From contig JAZURO010000233.1 of assembly GCA_045606265.1 (NCBI GenBank), positions 10,817-74,816 on the forward strand: a stretch of 64,000 nt of DNA, given 5' to 3'. Below the pieces are notes generated by a model. That model was not told where the DNA came from. It worked only from the letters and a program-made list of their open reading frames with translations, and ran no database searches. Shown here in pieces: positions 50,266 to 59,078 of this stretch. The stretch comes from RGIG4608 sp045606265 (GTDB lineage Bacteria > Bacillota > Clostridia > Oscillospirales > CAG-272). Positions within the stretch are counted from its first letter, which is position 1; each line of letters begins with the position of its first letter. The position numbers and the translations under genes were made by a program.

Positions 50266-51213
50266 ATGAGAAACCAAATTCCCGTATATTTGTTTATTGG
50301 ATTTCTTGAGGGCGGCAAAACGCATATGATTCAAGAATCTATGGAGGATGAGAGATTTAACTCCGGTGAAAAAACAATGATCATATCCTGCGAAGAAGGA
50401 ATTGACGAATACGATATATCTCGCTTTTGGGGAAAAAACGTATATATAGAAAACATAGAAAACGAAGAAGATATTTCCCTTCAAAAATTAGAGAATATTG
50501 CGAATAAGCATATTATCGACCGCATTATCATTGAATATAACGGTATGTGGCAGCTTGAAACCCTGTTTATGAATATGCCTGAAAACTGGGACGTATATCA
50601 ATGCGTAATGGCAGCTGAATGTTCAACCTTTGAGTTGTTCAATGCTAATATGCGCTCACTGATGTTTGATAAGCTTTCTGCCTGTGAAATGCTTGTATTG
50701 AACAGGGCAACAGCTGATGCAGACAGAGAGAGTATTCATAAAATAGTAAGAGGCGTTAATCCCCGTGCTGAAATTGTATATGATTTTCCCGATGGTAGAA
50801 TCGAATATGACGATATAGAAGATGAGCTTCCGTTTGATATCGATGCACCAATTATCGAAATTGATGACAAAGACTATGCAATTTGGTACCGTGATATGGG
50901 CGAAGATCTTGAAAAATACAACGGTAAGATTGTTAAATTCAAAGGTCTTGTTGCCAGAGATCCACAGATGGGCAAAAAAACCATTATTATCGGCAGACAC
51001 GTGATGACCTGCTGTGCTGATGATATTACTTTTGGCGGTCTAATATGTAACTTCAAAAAGGATACGTCACTTAATACCGGAGACTGGATAATACTGACTG
51101 CCAAAATCAAGATAGAGAATCATCCCCTTTATCAAAGGAGAGGTCCTGTTCTCTATGAAGAATCCACGGGATTTGCAATCAAACCCAATCCCGAGCTTGC
51201 AACGTTTTATTAA
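50266..51213 (+). CDS. COG0523-like GTPase domain fused to a DUF1980/TIGR03943-like domain
   Basis: A 315-residue protein with an N-terminal G3E-like domain: P-loop GFLEGGKTH (12-20), a IIIEYNGMWQ segment in the Walker B place, and LNRATAD in the NKxD place. The CxCC motif is missing. After a linker (about 185-210) comes a domain with VKFKGLVARDPQ and GRHVMTCCADDITFGGLIC (Cys pair near 249-250), the pattern of the C-terminal part of TIGR03943/DUF1980 (YcgQ-like) proteins, which usually have N-terminal membrane helices. It belongs with the preceding His-rich GTPase and probably acts in metal homeostasis. No permease gene (YcgR-like) is adjacent. Confidence 0.72.
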   Translation: MRNQIPVYLFIGFLEGGKTHMIQESMEDERFNSGEKTMIISCEEGIDEYDISRFWGKNVYIENIENEEDISLQKLENIANKHIIDRIIIEYNGMWQLETLFMNMPENWDVYQCVMAAECSTFELFNANMRSLMFDKLSACEMLVLNRATADADRESIHKIVRGVNPRAEIVYDFPDGRIEYDDIEDELPFDIDAPIIEIDDKDYAIWYRDMGEDLEKYNGKIVKFKGLVARDPQMGKKTIIIGRHVMTCCADDITFGGLICNFKKDTSLNTGDWIILTAKIKIENHPLYQRRGPVLYEESTGFAIKPNPELATFY

Positions 51214-51225
51214 TAAGGAGACGCT

Positions 51226-51921
51226 ATGCGCAACGTTTTAGAAAAGCTCAAACTAGCATTTACAAAAAATAAAAAGCCGATATTTAAGTTATTAGTCTTT
51301 ATCGGCTATGTTGTTGCGCTCATTTTTTTCTTTGTTTTTTTTGTAAATATCAATGTCGTATGTAACGTCGAAAACAACATCTACTCAGTTGATGAAATCG
51401 AATCATTGACTTCCGATTACGATTGCATCCTTATTTTGGGAGCAGGCGTTAAATCAGACGGTAACCCCAGTCCAATGCTTCGCGACAGATTGATAACAGG
51501 TTATGAAGCCTATAATCATTTTAACTCAATACCATTATTCTTAACCGGCGACAGTGAAGATTCTGATTATTGCGAAACTGTAACGATGAAAAAAGTATTG
51601 CTTGAAAAAGGCGTCAGCGAAGAAAGTATCATCTGCGACGGATACGGTCTATCCACATATGAGAGTATTTGGAGAGCTAAAAATGTTTACGGTTATGATA
51701 AAATATTAATTGTAAGTCAAGAATACCATTTGTACAGGGCCATCTATATAGCAAATAAAATGGGACTTGAAGCAGATGGACTTGATGCTTCTCTTACTAC
51801 ATACGGAAAACAGCCCTATTACACATTCAGAGAATACCTTGCACGAATTAAAGACGTTTTATACTCAGAACTGATGCCTGAACCGAAATATATTGCAAGA
51901 TGGGAGGAAAGATATGAATAA
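51226..51921 (+). CDS. YdcF/SanA-family (DUF218) membrane protein
   Basis: A 231-residue protein with a single transmembrane helix (about 20-46) and a DUF218 domain outside: DYDCILILGAGVKSDGNPSPMLRDRL, LFLTGDSEDSDYCE, VTMKKVLLEKGV, and GLSTYESIWRAKNVYGYDKILIVSQEYHLYRAIYIA. SanA-like proteins affect the cell envelope and vancomycin sensitivity in enterobacteria; the biochemical activity is unknown. It ends overlapping uvrB by 8 bp and follows the fusion GTPase by 12 bp. Confidence 0.88.
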   Translation: MRNVLEKLKLAFTKNKKPIFKLLVFIGYVVALIFFFVFFVNINVVCNVENNIYSVDEIESLTSDYDCILILGAGVKSDGNPSPMLRDRLITGYEAYNHFNSIPLFLTGDSEDSDYCETVTMKKVLLEKGVSEESIICDGYGLSTYESIWRAKNVYGYDKILIVSQEYHLYRAIYIANKMGLEADGLDASLTTYGKQPYYTFREYLARIKDVLYSELMPEPKYIARWEERYE

Positions 51922-53884
51922 ATTCAAGCTTGTTTCTTCATATCAACCCACGGGTGATCAGCCGCAGGCAATAGATGAACTTACAAAGGGCGTGTTGCGT
52001 GGCGACAGAATGCAAACGCTTCTCGGAGTGACTGGATCGGGAAAAACGTTCACTATGGCTAACGTAATAGCAAATGTTAACCGACCAACACTTGTTTTGG
52101 CTCATAATAAAACCCTTGCTGCACAGCTTTGTTCTGAATTCCGTGAATTTTTCCCTGAGAATGCTGTCGAATATTTTGTTTCGTACTATGATTATTATCA
52201 ACCTGAGGCATATATACCGGGTAAAGACGTCTATATAGAAAAAGATGCACTTGTTAATGATGAAATTGATATGCTCAGACACAGCGCAACTTCGTCATTG
52301 TTTGAGCGCCGTGACGTCATTATAGTCGCATCTGTATCTTGCATATATTCACTCGGTGATCCCGAGGAATATAAAAATCTTGTTATAGATCTCCGTCCAG
52401 GTATGGAGATGTCAAGAGATCAGCTTATAAGAAGGCTAATTTCAATCAGCTATGACCGAAACGATATAAATTTTGTTAGAGACAATTTCCGTGTTCGCGG
52501 TGATACGGTTGAAATTTTACCTGCATCAAGTCACGATAAAGCAATTCGTGTTGAATTCTTTGGTGATGAAATTGACAGAATATCTGAAATCAATATAGTT
52601 ACGGGCGAGGTATTGAGAATAATGTCATACGTTCCGATATTTCCCGCAACTCATTATGCAGTTTCTGATGATAAAAGAGAAGCTGCCATAAATGAAATTA
52701 TGCAGGAAATGAATGAGCGTGTTGAGTTTTTCCAAAGTCAGAATAAATATCTCGAAGCACAAAGAATAAGTGAACGTGTAAAGTACGATATGGAAATGCT
52801 CCGTGAAGTCGGATTTTGTTCAGGAGTAGAGAACTATTCAAGAGTGCTTTCGGGAAGACCCGTTGGAAGTACACCTTATACGTTGCTCGATTATATGCCG
52901 GAAGATTTCTTGCTTTTAGTTGACGAATCTCACGTTTCATTGCCTCAGGTCAGAGGTATGAGTGGCGGAGATACAGCAAGAAAGAAAAATCTGATTGATT
53001 TCGGATTCCGTTTGCCATCGGCATATGATAACCGTCCTCTGCGGTTTGAGGAATTTGAAGATAAGATTCATCAAGCCATTTTTGTAAGTGCAACACCTGC
53101 TGAATACGAAAAAGAGCATTCCACTCAGATCGTTGAGCAGATCATTCGCCCTACGGGACTTGTTGATCCCGAGATCATCGTGCGTCCAATAGAAGGACAA
53201 GTTGATGATCTTATGGGTGAAGTAAAAATTCGTGTAGCAAAGAATGAACGAGTCCTTGTAACAACGCTCACTAAACAAATGGCAGAGGACTTAACTGAGT
53301 ATCTGAAAAACAACGGTATAAAGGTACGGTATATCCATTTTAACGTTGATACAATGGAAAGAATGGAGATTATCCGTGACCTTCGTCTTGGCAAATTTGA
53401 CGTCCTTGTCGGAATAAATTTGCTTCGTGAAGGACTTGATATTCCTGAGGTATCACTTGTTGCAATTCTTGATGCCGATAAAGAAGGGTTCCTAAGAGCA
53501 GAAACTTCTCTTATACAAACTATTGGACGAGCAGCAAGAAATGCCGAGGGCAAGGTTATAATGTATGCTGATAAGATTACCGGCTCGATGGAACGTGCGA
53601 TAAACGAAACAAATCGTCGCCGTACCATTCAAAGCAAATATAATGCAGAAAACGGGATAACGCCCAAAACAATCGTTAAGGGTGTTAGAGATCTTATTGA
53701 AATCGGTTCTTCGGATGAAGACAAAGTAAGCAAAAAGAAAAAGAACAGCGCAAAAATGACTAAAAAAGAAAAAGAGTCGCTTATTGAAAAGCTCACAAAA
53801 GAGATGAAAGAAGCAGCACGACATCTTGAATTTGAAAAGGCAGCATTTTTGCGTGATAAAATTTCTGAAATCAGAACCAAATAA
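51914..53884 (+). CDS. uvrB: Excinuclease ABC subunit B
   Basis: A 656-residue DNA-damage helicase. Walker A is GVTGSGKTFTMANV, the beta-hairpin region YYDYYQPEAYIPG is present, with the helicase motifs DESHVS and QTIGRAARNAEG. The C-terminal UvrC-interaction (UVR) motif is LTKEMKEAARHLEFEKAAFLRDKI. ATG 51914 follows GGGAGG and overlaps the end of the previous gene. It precedes uvrA by 14 bp. Confidence 0.97.
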   Translation: MNKFKLVSSYQPTGDQPQAIDELTKGVLRGDRMQTLLGVTGSGKTFTMANVIANVNRPTLVLAHNKTLAAQLCSEFREFFPENAVEYFVSYYDYYQPEAYIPGKDVYIEKDALVNDEIDMLRHSATSSLFERRDVIIVASVSCIYSLGDPEEYKNLVIDLRPGMEMSRDQLIRRLISISYDRNDINFVRDNFRVRGDTVEILPASSHDKAIRVEFFGDEIDRISEINIVTGEVLRIMSYVPIFPATHYAVSDDKREAAINEIMQEMNERVEFFQSQNKYLEAQRISERVKYDMEMLREVGFCSGVENYSRVLSGRPVGSTPYTLLDYMPEDFLLLVDESHVSLPQVRGMSGGDTARKKNLIDFGFRLPSAYDNRPLRFEEFEDKIHQAIFVSATPAEYEKEHSTQIVEQIIRPTGLVDPEIIVRPIEGQVDDLMGEVKIRVAKNERVLVTTLTKQMAEDLTEYLKNNGIKVRYIHFNVDTMERMEIIRDLRLGKFDVLVGINLLREGLDIPEVSLVAILDADKEGFLRAETSLIQTIGRAARNAEGKVIMYADKITGSMERAINETNRRRTIQSKYNAENGITPKTIVKGVRDLIEIGSSDEDKVSKKKKNSAKMTKKEKESLIEKLTKEMKEAARHLEFEKAAFLRDKISEIRTK

Positions 53885-53898
53885 AAGAAGGATACAAA

Positions 53899-56733
53899 AT
53901 GGTAAAAAATATTGTTGTCAGAGGAGCAAGAGTTAATAACCTTAAAAATATAGATGTATTTATCCCACGTGATAAGCTTGTAATCCTTACAGGCCTTTCG
54001 GGTTCGGGAAAAACCTCTCTTGCTTTTGATACTATATATGCAGAGGGACATAGACAATTCGTGGAGTCATTGTCATCATACGCCCGAATGTTTTTGGGAC
54101 AGATGGACAAGCCCGATATTGATTCAATAGAAGGACTGTCTCCTGCAATTTCAATAGACCAAAAAACCACCTCAAAAAATCCACGTTCAACCGTTGGTAC
54201 AGTTACAGAGATTTATGACTATCTTCGCTTGCTGTATGCAAGAATCGGAATTCCTCACTGCCCGATTTGCGGCAAAGAGATAAGACGCCAAACAATTGAT
54301 CAGATCATAGATCGGATTATGGCTCTTGAAGAAGGAACAAGATTCCTGGTCCTCTCACCTATTGTCAGAGATCAAAAGGGAAGACACGAAAAGGTTTTTG
54401 CAGATGCCAAAAAAAGCGGCTATGTCAGAGTTCGTGTTGATGGAAATATGTACGAGCTTGACGAGGATATAATTCTGGATAAAAACAAGAAACATAATAT
54501 CGAGATAGTAGTTGACAGACTCGTGATGCGTGAGGATATACGCTCACGCCTCTCAGATTCCGTCGAGAGCGCACTTTCTGCTTCTGACGGCTATTTACTC
54601 ATAGTAACAGTTCCACGTGATTCTGAGGAAATTAAAGAGCTGTCGTTTTCTCAGTCATATGCTTGTGACGAGCACGGATTTTCTATCGGTGATTTAGAGC
54701 CGAGAATGTTCTCATTTAACAATCCAACCGGTGCTTGTCCAAAATGTTTTGGTCTTGGTACACTAAGAAAATTATCCATAGACAAGATTATGCCGGATAA
54801 ATCTCTTTCGCTGCACGAGGGAGGCATTGCTGTGAACGGCTTCAAATCTCTTGAAGAAGAGAGCTGGAACGGACCCTTATTTATGGCGGTGGGAAAAAGA
54901 TTTGGATTTGATCTTGATACACCCCTTGATAATTTCTCGCCCGAAGCTATGAAAATACTTCTTTACGGCTCTGGTGACGAAACGTATGAGATAGTCAGAT
55001 ATTTTGGCGGTTCAGCACATAGGCAAAAAGCAAAATTTGATGGTGTTATCAGAATAATTGAGCAAAGAATGAATATGCAAAACAATGCTGATTATTATGA
55101 TGAATTTATAGAAGATGCTCCTTGCCCTGAATGTCTCGGTAGGCGCTTGGCTCCGGCTCCCTTGGCGGTTACGGTTGGCGGGCTTTCTATCGATAAATTC
55201 TGTGATATGCAGATAAGAGACGAGTTAGAGTTTGTATCATCTATTCAATTATCGGATACTGAGCTGACAATCGCTAAGGAAATACTGAAAGAAATAAAGG
55301 CTAGACTCAGCTTTTTGTCTAGTGTAGGACTTGATTATCTCACATTGTCAAGAAAGGCAGGCACACTTTCAGGCGGTGAAGCCCAAAGAATTCGACTTGC
55401 TACCCAGATCGGATCATCTTTGGTGGGTGTCTTGTACATTCTTGATGAACCAAGTATCGGTCTGCATCAAAGGGATAATTCCAAACTTATTGCCACACTA
55501 AAAAAGCTGCGTGATATGGGTAATACGGTAATAGTTGTCGAGCACGATGAGGAAACTATGCTTGAATCGGATTATATTATTGATATAGGTCCGGGTGCAG
55601 GTATTCACGGCGGTGAGATCGTTGCAGCAGGCACACCTGAAGAAATTATGAAATCACCCAAGTCAATAACAGGTGCTTATCTTTCAAGAAGAAAAGAAAT
55701 CCCACTACCTAAATCAAGACGAAAAGGCAATGGATCCTATCTTGAAATCAAGGGCGCACGTGAGCATAATTTGAAGAACATCAATGTAAGAATCCCACTT
55801 GGAACGTTTACAGTTGTAAGCGGAGTTTCGGGGTCTGGTAAATCTTCTTTGGTCAACGGCATCATATATCCCAAGCTTGCTACCAAATTAAACAGAGCAG
55901 TTTATCAAGTCTCGGGAGAACACGATAAAATTGAAGGATACGAAGCTCTTGATAAGGTTATTTGCATTGATCAAAGCCCAATCGGCAGAACTCCACGATC
56001 TAATCCCGCCACCTATACCGGTCTCTTTACGGATATTAGAAACCTATTTGCACAGACTACTGATGCTAAGGCAAGAGGATATACATCCGGCAGATTTTCA
56101 TTTAATGTAAAGGGAGGAAGGTGCGAAGCGTGCGAGGGCGACGGTGTAAAATGCATCGAAATGCACTTTTTGCCCGACGTTTACGTAACTTGCGACGTTT
56201 GTCGCGGAAAACGATACAATCGGGATACGCTTGAAGTTAAGTATAAAGGCAAGAATATATCTGACATACTTGAAATGTCAATTGAAGAAGGGTTGGAATT
56301 TTTCGACGGACTTCCCAAAATTAGAAAGAAGCTTGAAACATTGTATGACGTTGGACTTGGATACATTAAAATTGGTCAATCATCAACTACACTTTCAGGC
56401 GGAGAAGCACAAAGAGTCAAGCTGGCTACTGAACTTGCAAAGCGAAGTACAGGTAAAACGATCTATATACTTGATGAACCAACAACCGGACTTCATACAG
56501 AAGACGTTTCAAAACTGTTAGCTATACTTCAAAGACTTGTTGACAGCGGAAATACTGTACTTGTTATTGAACACAATCTGGACGTAATTAAGAGCGCCGA
56601 TCATATAATCGATCTCGGCCCTGAGGGTGGAGACGGCGGCGGTACGATAATTGCACAAGGAACTCCCGAGGAGGTTGCAAATAATAAAAACAGTTTCACA
56701 GGAGAGTATCTTAAAAAGGTATTTGGCTTATAA
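53899..56733 (+). CDS. uvrA: Excinuclease ABC subunit A
   Basis: A 944-residue damage-sensing ABC ATPase with two nucleotide-binding domains: GLSGSGKTSLAFDT near 36 and GVSGSGKSSLVNGI near 643, ABC signatures LSGGEAQRIRLA and LSGGEAQRVKLA, and zinc fingers CPICGKE, CPKCFGLG, CEACEGDGVKC with VTCDVCRGKRY. Full length, ending at a strong terminator. It pairs with uvrB; uvrC is not in the window. Confidence 0.98.
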   Translation: MVKNIVVRGARVNNLKNIDVFIPRDKLVILTGLSGSGKTSLAFDTIYAEGHRQFVESLSSYARMFLGQMDKPDIDSIEGLSPAISIDQKTTSKNPRSTVGTVTEIYDYLRLLYARIGIPHCPICGKEIRRQTIDQIIDRIMALEEGTRFLVLSPIVRDQKGRHEKVFADAKKSGYVRVRVDGNMYELDEDIILDKNKKHNIEIVVDRLVMREDIRSRLSDSVESALSASDGYLLIVTVPRDSEEIKELSFSQSYACDEHGFSIGDLEPRMFSFNNPTGACPKCFGLGTLRKLSIDKIMPDKSLSLHEGGIAVNGFKSLEEESWNGPLFMAVGKRFGFDLDTPLDNFSPEAMKILLYGSGDETYEIVRYFGGSAHRQKAKFDGVIRIIEQRMNMQNNADYYDEFIEDAPCPECLGRRLAPAPLAVTVGGLSIDKFCDMQIRDELEFVSSIQLSDTELTIAKEILKEIKARLSFLSSVGLDYLTLSRKAGTLSGGEAQRIRLATQIGSSLVGVLYILDEPSIGLHQRDNSKLIATLKKLRDMGNTVIVVEHDEETMLESDYIIDIGPGAGIHGGEIVAAGTPEEIMKSPKSITGAYLSRRKEIPLPKSRRKGNGSYLEIKGAREHNLKNINVRIPLGTFTVVSGVSGSGKSSLVNGIIYPKLATKLNRAVYQVSGEHDKIEGYEALDKVICIDQSPIGRTPRSNPATYTGLFTDIRNLFAQTTDAKARGYTSGRFSFNVKGGRCEACEGDGVKCIEMHFLPDVYVTCDVCRGKRYNRDTLEVKYKGKNISDILEMSIEEGLEFFDGLPKIRKKLETLYDVGLGYIKIGQSSTTLSGGEAQRVKLATELAKRSTGKTIYILDEPTTGLHTEDVSKLLAILQRLVDSGNTVLVIEHNLDVIKSADHIIDLGPEGGDGGGTIIAQGTPEEVANNKNSFTGEYLKKVFGL

Positions 56734-56737
56734 AATC

Positions 56738-56775
56738 AAAAACGGCATTATCAAGTGATAATGCCGTTTTTTATT
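56738..56775. terminator. Bidirectional terminator between uvrA and the DUF4358 gene
   Basis: Fifteen-bp stem AAAAACGGCATTATC (56738-56752) with its complement (56757-56771), AAGT loop, T-run downstream. Confidence 0.92.
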
Positions 56776-57277
56776 ATTCTTGTAAAACATTTTCGATTGA
56801 ACTGTAAAATGATTCAGTATCCTGTTCATTCAAAAAAGAATAGATAACGTAATTTCCAAATACTTCAACTTTGGCACAATCTATTTTTTCAACTTCCTCC
56901 GGAAAATAATCCATAGCTCGATAAACCTGTTGGAGATTAGAAACATAATTTTCAACAATATCTTCCATATCATCAACGCTACCCTTATCAACCTTAAAAA
57001 TTCCTATTTCATTGATATTTTTCACGTTCTTTGCTTTAACAACGATATAACTCTCTATATATGACAAATTATCATCTGAAAATTCAAGAATAACGTCAGG
57101 ATCAAGGACTTTTGTTCCACCATCGGTTGAAAAACTGTTCTCGACCTTAGAATACAACTCCTCGGCCGAAAATATATCTGTGTATTTTTTAGTATTGAGC
57201 AAAACAATCATTAGAACAGCGCCTACTACCAATACAGAAACTATGCTTATAATTAATATTTTTACTTTCTTTGTCAT
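56774..57277 (-). CDS. DUF4358 domain membrane protein
   Basis: A 167-residue protein with an N-terminal transmembrane helix (about 5-28) after a basic start (MTKKVK), and an extracytoplasmic domain of the DUF4358 type: FSAEELYSKVENSF, EFSDDNLSYIESYIVVKAKNVKNINEIGIFKV and a C-terminal FGNYVIYSFLNEQDTESFYSSIENVL. Function unknown. ATG 57277 follows AAGGAGAG, 10 bp after the SGNH hydrolase gene. Proteins of this type are often neighbours of SGNH hydrolases in Clostridia. Confidence 0.82.
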   Translation of the reverse strand: MTKKVKILIISIVSVLVVGAVLMIVLLNTKKYTDIFSAEELYSKVENSFSTDGGTKVLDPDVILEFSDDNLSYIESYIVVKAKNVKNINEIGIFKVDKGSVDDMEDIVENYVSNLQQVYRAMDYFPEEVEKIDCAKVEVFGNYVIYSFLNEQDTESFYSSIENVLQE

Positions 57278-57287
57278 ATTTCTCTCC

Positions 57288-58061
57288 TTACTCAACAGCG
57301 TGAGTTTTAATATACTCAATAATTGCATTGTATGCATCAGCATTCATATGAACGCCGTCATTTTCTCCGTAATGCTCAATCTGAGCTCCATTTTCGTCTT
57401 TAAGTATTGATTGAGTATCAAGGTATCTAAGACCTTCCTCAAAAGCAATTTCCTTAGCCCAAATGTTAAGTCTGTCAATGCCAACATTCGTAATTCCGTG
57501 ACCTGCATCACTATAATCCTTTGTTACGGGGAAAACTGATTGAAGTATGATTTTTGTATCTGGAGATTCCTCCTGAATGGCATCAATCAACTTCTTATAA
57601 TAGGTTTTATACTTTGTTTCAGTAAAATTATCTGCTCCATTGACTCCTATTGTAATAATTACAATCTCACAGTCTGCATCCTTAATTGCTTCGGGTATAG
57701 TTAATCCTTTATTGCCAACAATTATATTGTTAATATCGGAAGTTAACATCAAAGTTAGACTTTGAGGTACAAAAATGTGAGATTTTTCCACACCGCCTTT
57801 ATGAAAATGATAGGTTGTAGAATCACCAACAAAGTATATTTTATCAATATATTCCCATCCTTTGTCTTCAGTCAAGGGAAGAATAACGTCATCAACATTT
57901 GGATTATCGACAGGGATTTCACCGGAAGTTGTACTTGAAGTAGCTTGTGGTATCTGTTCAGAACTGCTATTATTTATTGCGTTCGATATAAATAATCCCA
58001 ACAGAATAAAAAAGATCATTAAGAGAACGCACAATATAGAAATTAAAGATTTATTATTCAT
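57288..58061 (-). CDS. SGNH/GDSL hydrolase, membrane-anchored
   Basis: A 257-residue protein with an N-terminal membrane segment (about 5-28), a Ser/Thr-rich linker (30-60) and an SGNH hydrolase domain: the nucleophile Ser in FVGDSTTYHF, IITIGVNGADN, a PVTK loop and the C-terminal NDGVHMNADAYN with the catalytic Asp and His. It probably deacylates an envelope glycan, but the substrate is unknown. It lies directly upstream of DUF4358 and has its own promoter. Confidence 0.88.
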   Translation of the reverse strand: MNNKSLISILCVLLMIFFILLGLFISNAINNSSSEQIPQATSSTTSGEIPVDNPNVDDVILPLTEDKGWEYIDKIYFVGDSTTYHFHKGGVEKSHIFVPQSLTLMLTSDINNIIVGNKGLTIPEAIKDADCEIVIITIGVNGADNFTETKYKTYYKKLIDAIQEESPDTKIILQSVFPVTKDYSDAGHGITNVGIDRLNIWAKEIAFEEGLRYLDTQSILKDENGAQIEHYGENDGVHMNADAYNAIIEYIKTHAVE

Positions 58062-58098
58062 AAAAATCCTTTCAAGATTTTATATATTTAGCACATAC

Positions 58099-58127
58099 AT
58101 TATATCACAATGCATACGTTTTTTCAA
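58099..58127 (-). promoter_or_regulatory. Promoter of the SGNH hydrolase gene
   Basis: On the minus strand, TTGAAA at 58127-58122 and TATAAT at 58104-58099, spacer 17 bp. Confidence 0.78.
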
Positions 58128-58180
58128 TATTCAATTACTAAAAAATATAAATTGTATATATTATTAACGGAGGTGATAGT

Positions 58181-59041
58181 ATTAAGTCTGAGCTCTTGAA
58201 CAAAATAGGCAAAACTCCTATAATCCGATTAAAAAACTTTGAAAAAACAAATAACCTATGTACTAATGTCTATGCAAAACTTGAATATTTGAATCCCTTT
58301 GGGTCAATTAAAGACAGGGCAGCACTTAAAATCATTGAAGAAGCGAAATTGAACTCCAACAGCTGTATTTTAGAAGCAACCTCAGGTAATATGGGAATAG
58401 CATTAGCGGCAATTTGTCGGATAAAAGGTTATCCCTGTAAAATAATTATGCCAGAAAATATGTCTTCAAAACGAAGGGAACTAATTGAAAAATACGATGC
58501 AGAACTGATATTAACCCCCAAAAATCTTGGTATGAGTGGTTCAATTAAGGTAGCTAATGAACTGATTTCAAAAAACCCTCATTATTATTATTCTGATCAA
58601 TTTCATAATTATGCCTCAGTAATTGCACATCAAAATCATACTACACCGGAAATTGATAATCAATTAAAGGGAAGAGTTGATGTAATTATTGCAGGTATAG
58701 GTACGGGTGCTACAATTCGTGGAGTATATGAATATTTCAAAATAAGAAATAATAAAGTGGAAATCATAGGCATATTGCCGTCTGATTCCCCCCATAATAT
58801 TCAGGGAATCGGTGCGGGTTTTACACCACCGTTATTATGTAATAATTGCGTAAATCATATAATCAAAGTCACTGACAGAGAAGCATTTAGAGAAAAACAA
58901 TTGATTCTTCAAAGCGATAATCTTTATGTTGGCATATCCTCCGGTGCAGTAATAGCAGGAGTAAAAAAGCTATTAAATAAAAAGACCTACAAAGACAAAA
59001 ACATAGTATTGATTTTTGCGGACGGTGGAGATCGATATTAA
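58181..59041 (+). CDS. cysK: Cysteine synthase (O-acetylserine sulfhydrylase), apparent AUU start
   Basis: A protein of about 286 residues, PLP fold II. The PLP Lys lies in NPFGSIKDRAA, the substrate loop in EATSGNMGIALAA, the phosphate-binding GIGTGATIRG motif and the C-terminal GISSGAVIAG are present. It makes cysteine from O-acetylserine and sulfide. There is no ATG or GTG in frame near the start: a strong GGAGG at 58169-58173 is followed after 7 nt by ATT (58181), giving a KSELLNKIGKTP N-terminus that aligns with CysK, while the next candidate TTG at 58196 is 22 nt from the site. AUU initiation or a sequence error are the options. It is slightly more AT-rich than its neighbours. Confidence 0.85.
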   Translation: MKSELLNKIGKTPIIRLKNFEKTNNLCTNVYAKLEYLNPFGSIKDRAALKIIEEAKLNSNSCILEATSGNMGIALAAICRIKGYPCKIIMPENMSSKRRELIEKYDAELILTPKNLGMSGSIKVANELISKNPHYYYSDQFHNYASVIAHQNHTTPEIDNQLKGRVDVIIAGIGTGATIRGVYEYFKIRNNKVEIIGILPSDSPHNIQGIGAGFTPPLLCNNCVNHIIKVTDREAFREKQLILQSDNLYVGISSGAVIAGVKKLLNKKTYKDKNIVLIFADGGDRY

Positions 59042-59042
59042 T

Positions 59043-59071
59043 AAAAGCCGATGTAAAAAACATCGGCTTTT
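59043..59071. terminator. Bidirectional terminator between cysK and metH
   Basis: Twelve-bp stem AAAAGCCGATGT (59043-59054) with its complement (59060-59071), 5-nt loop. Confidence 0.9.
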
Positions 59072-59078
59072 ATTAATA

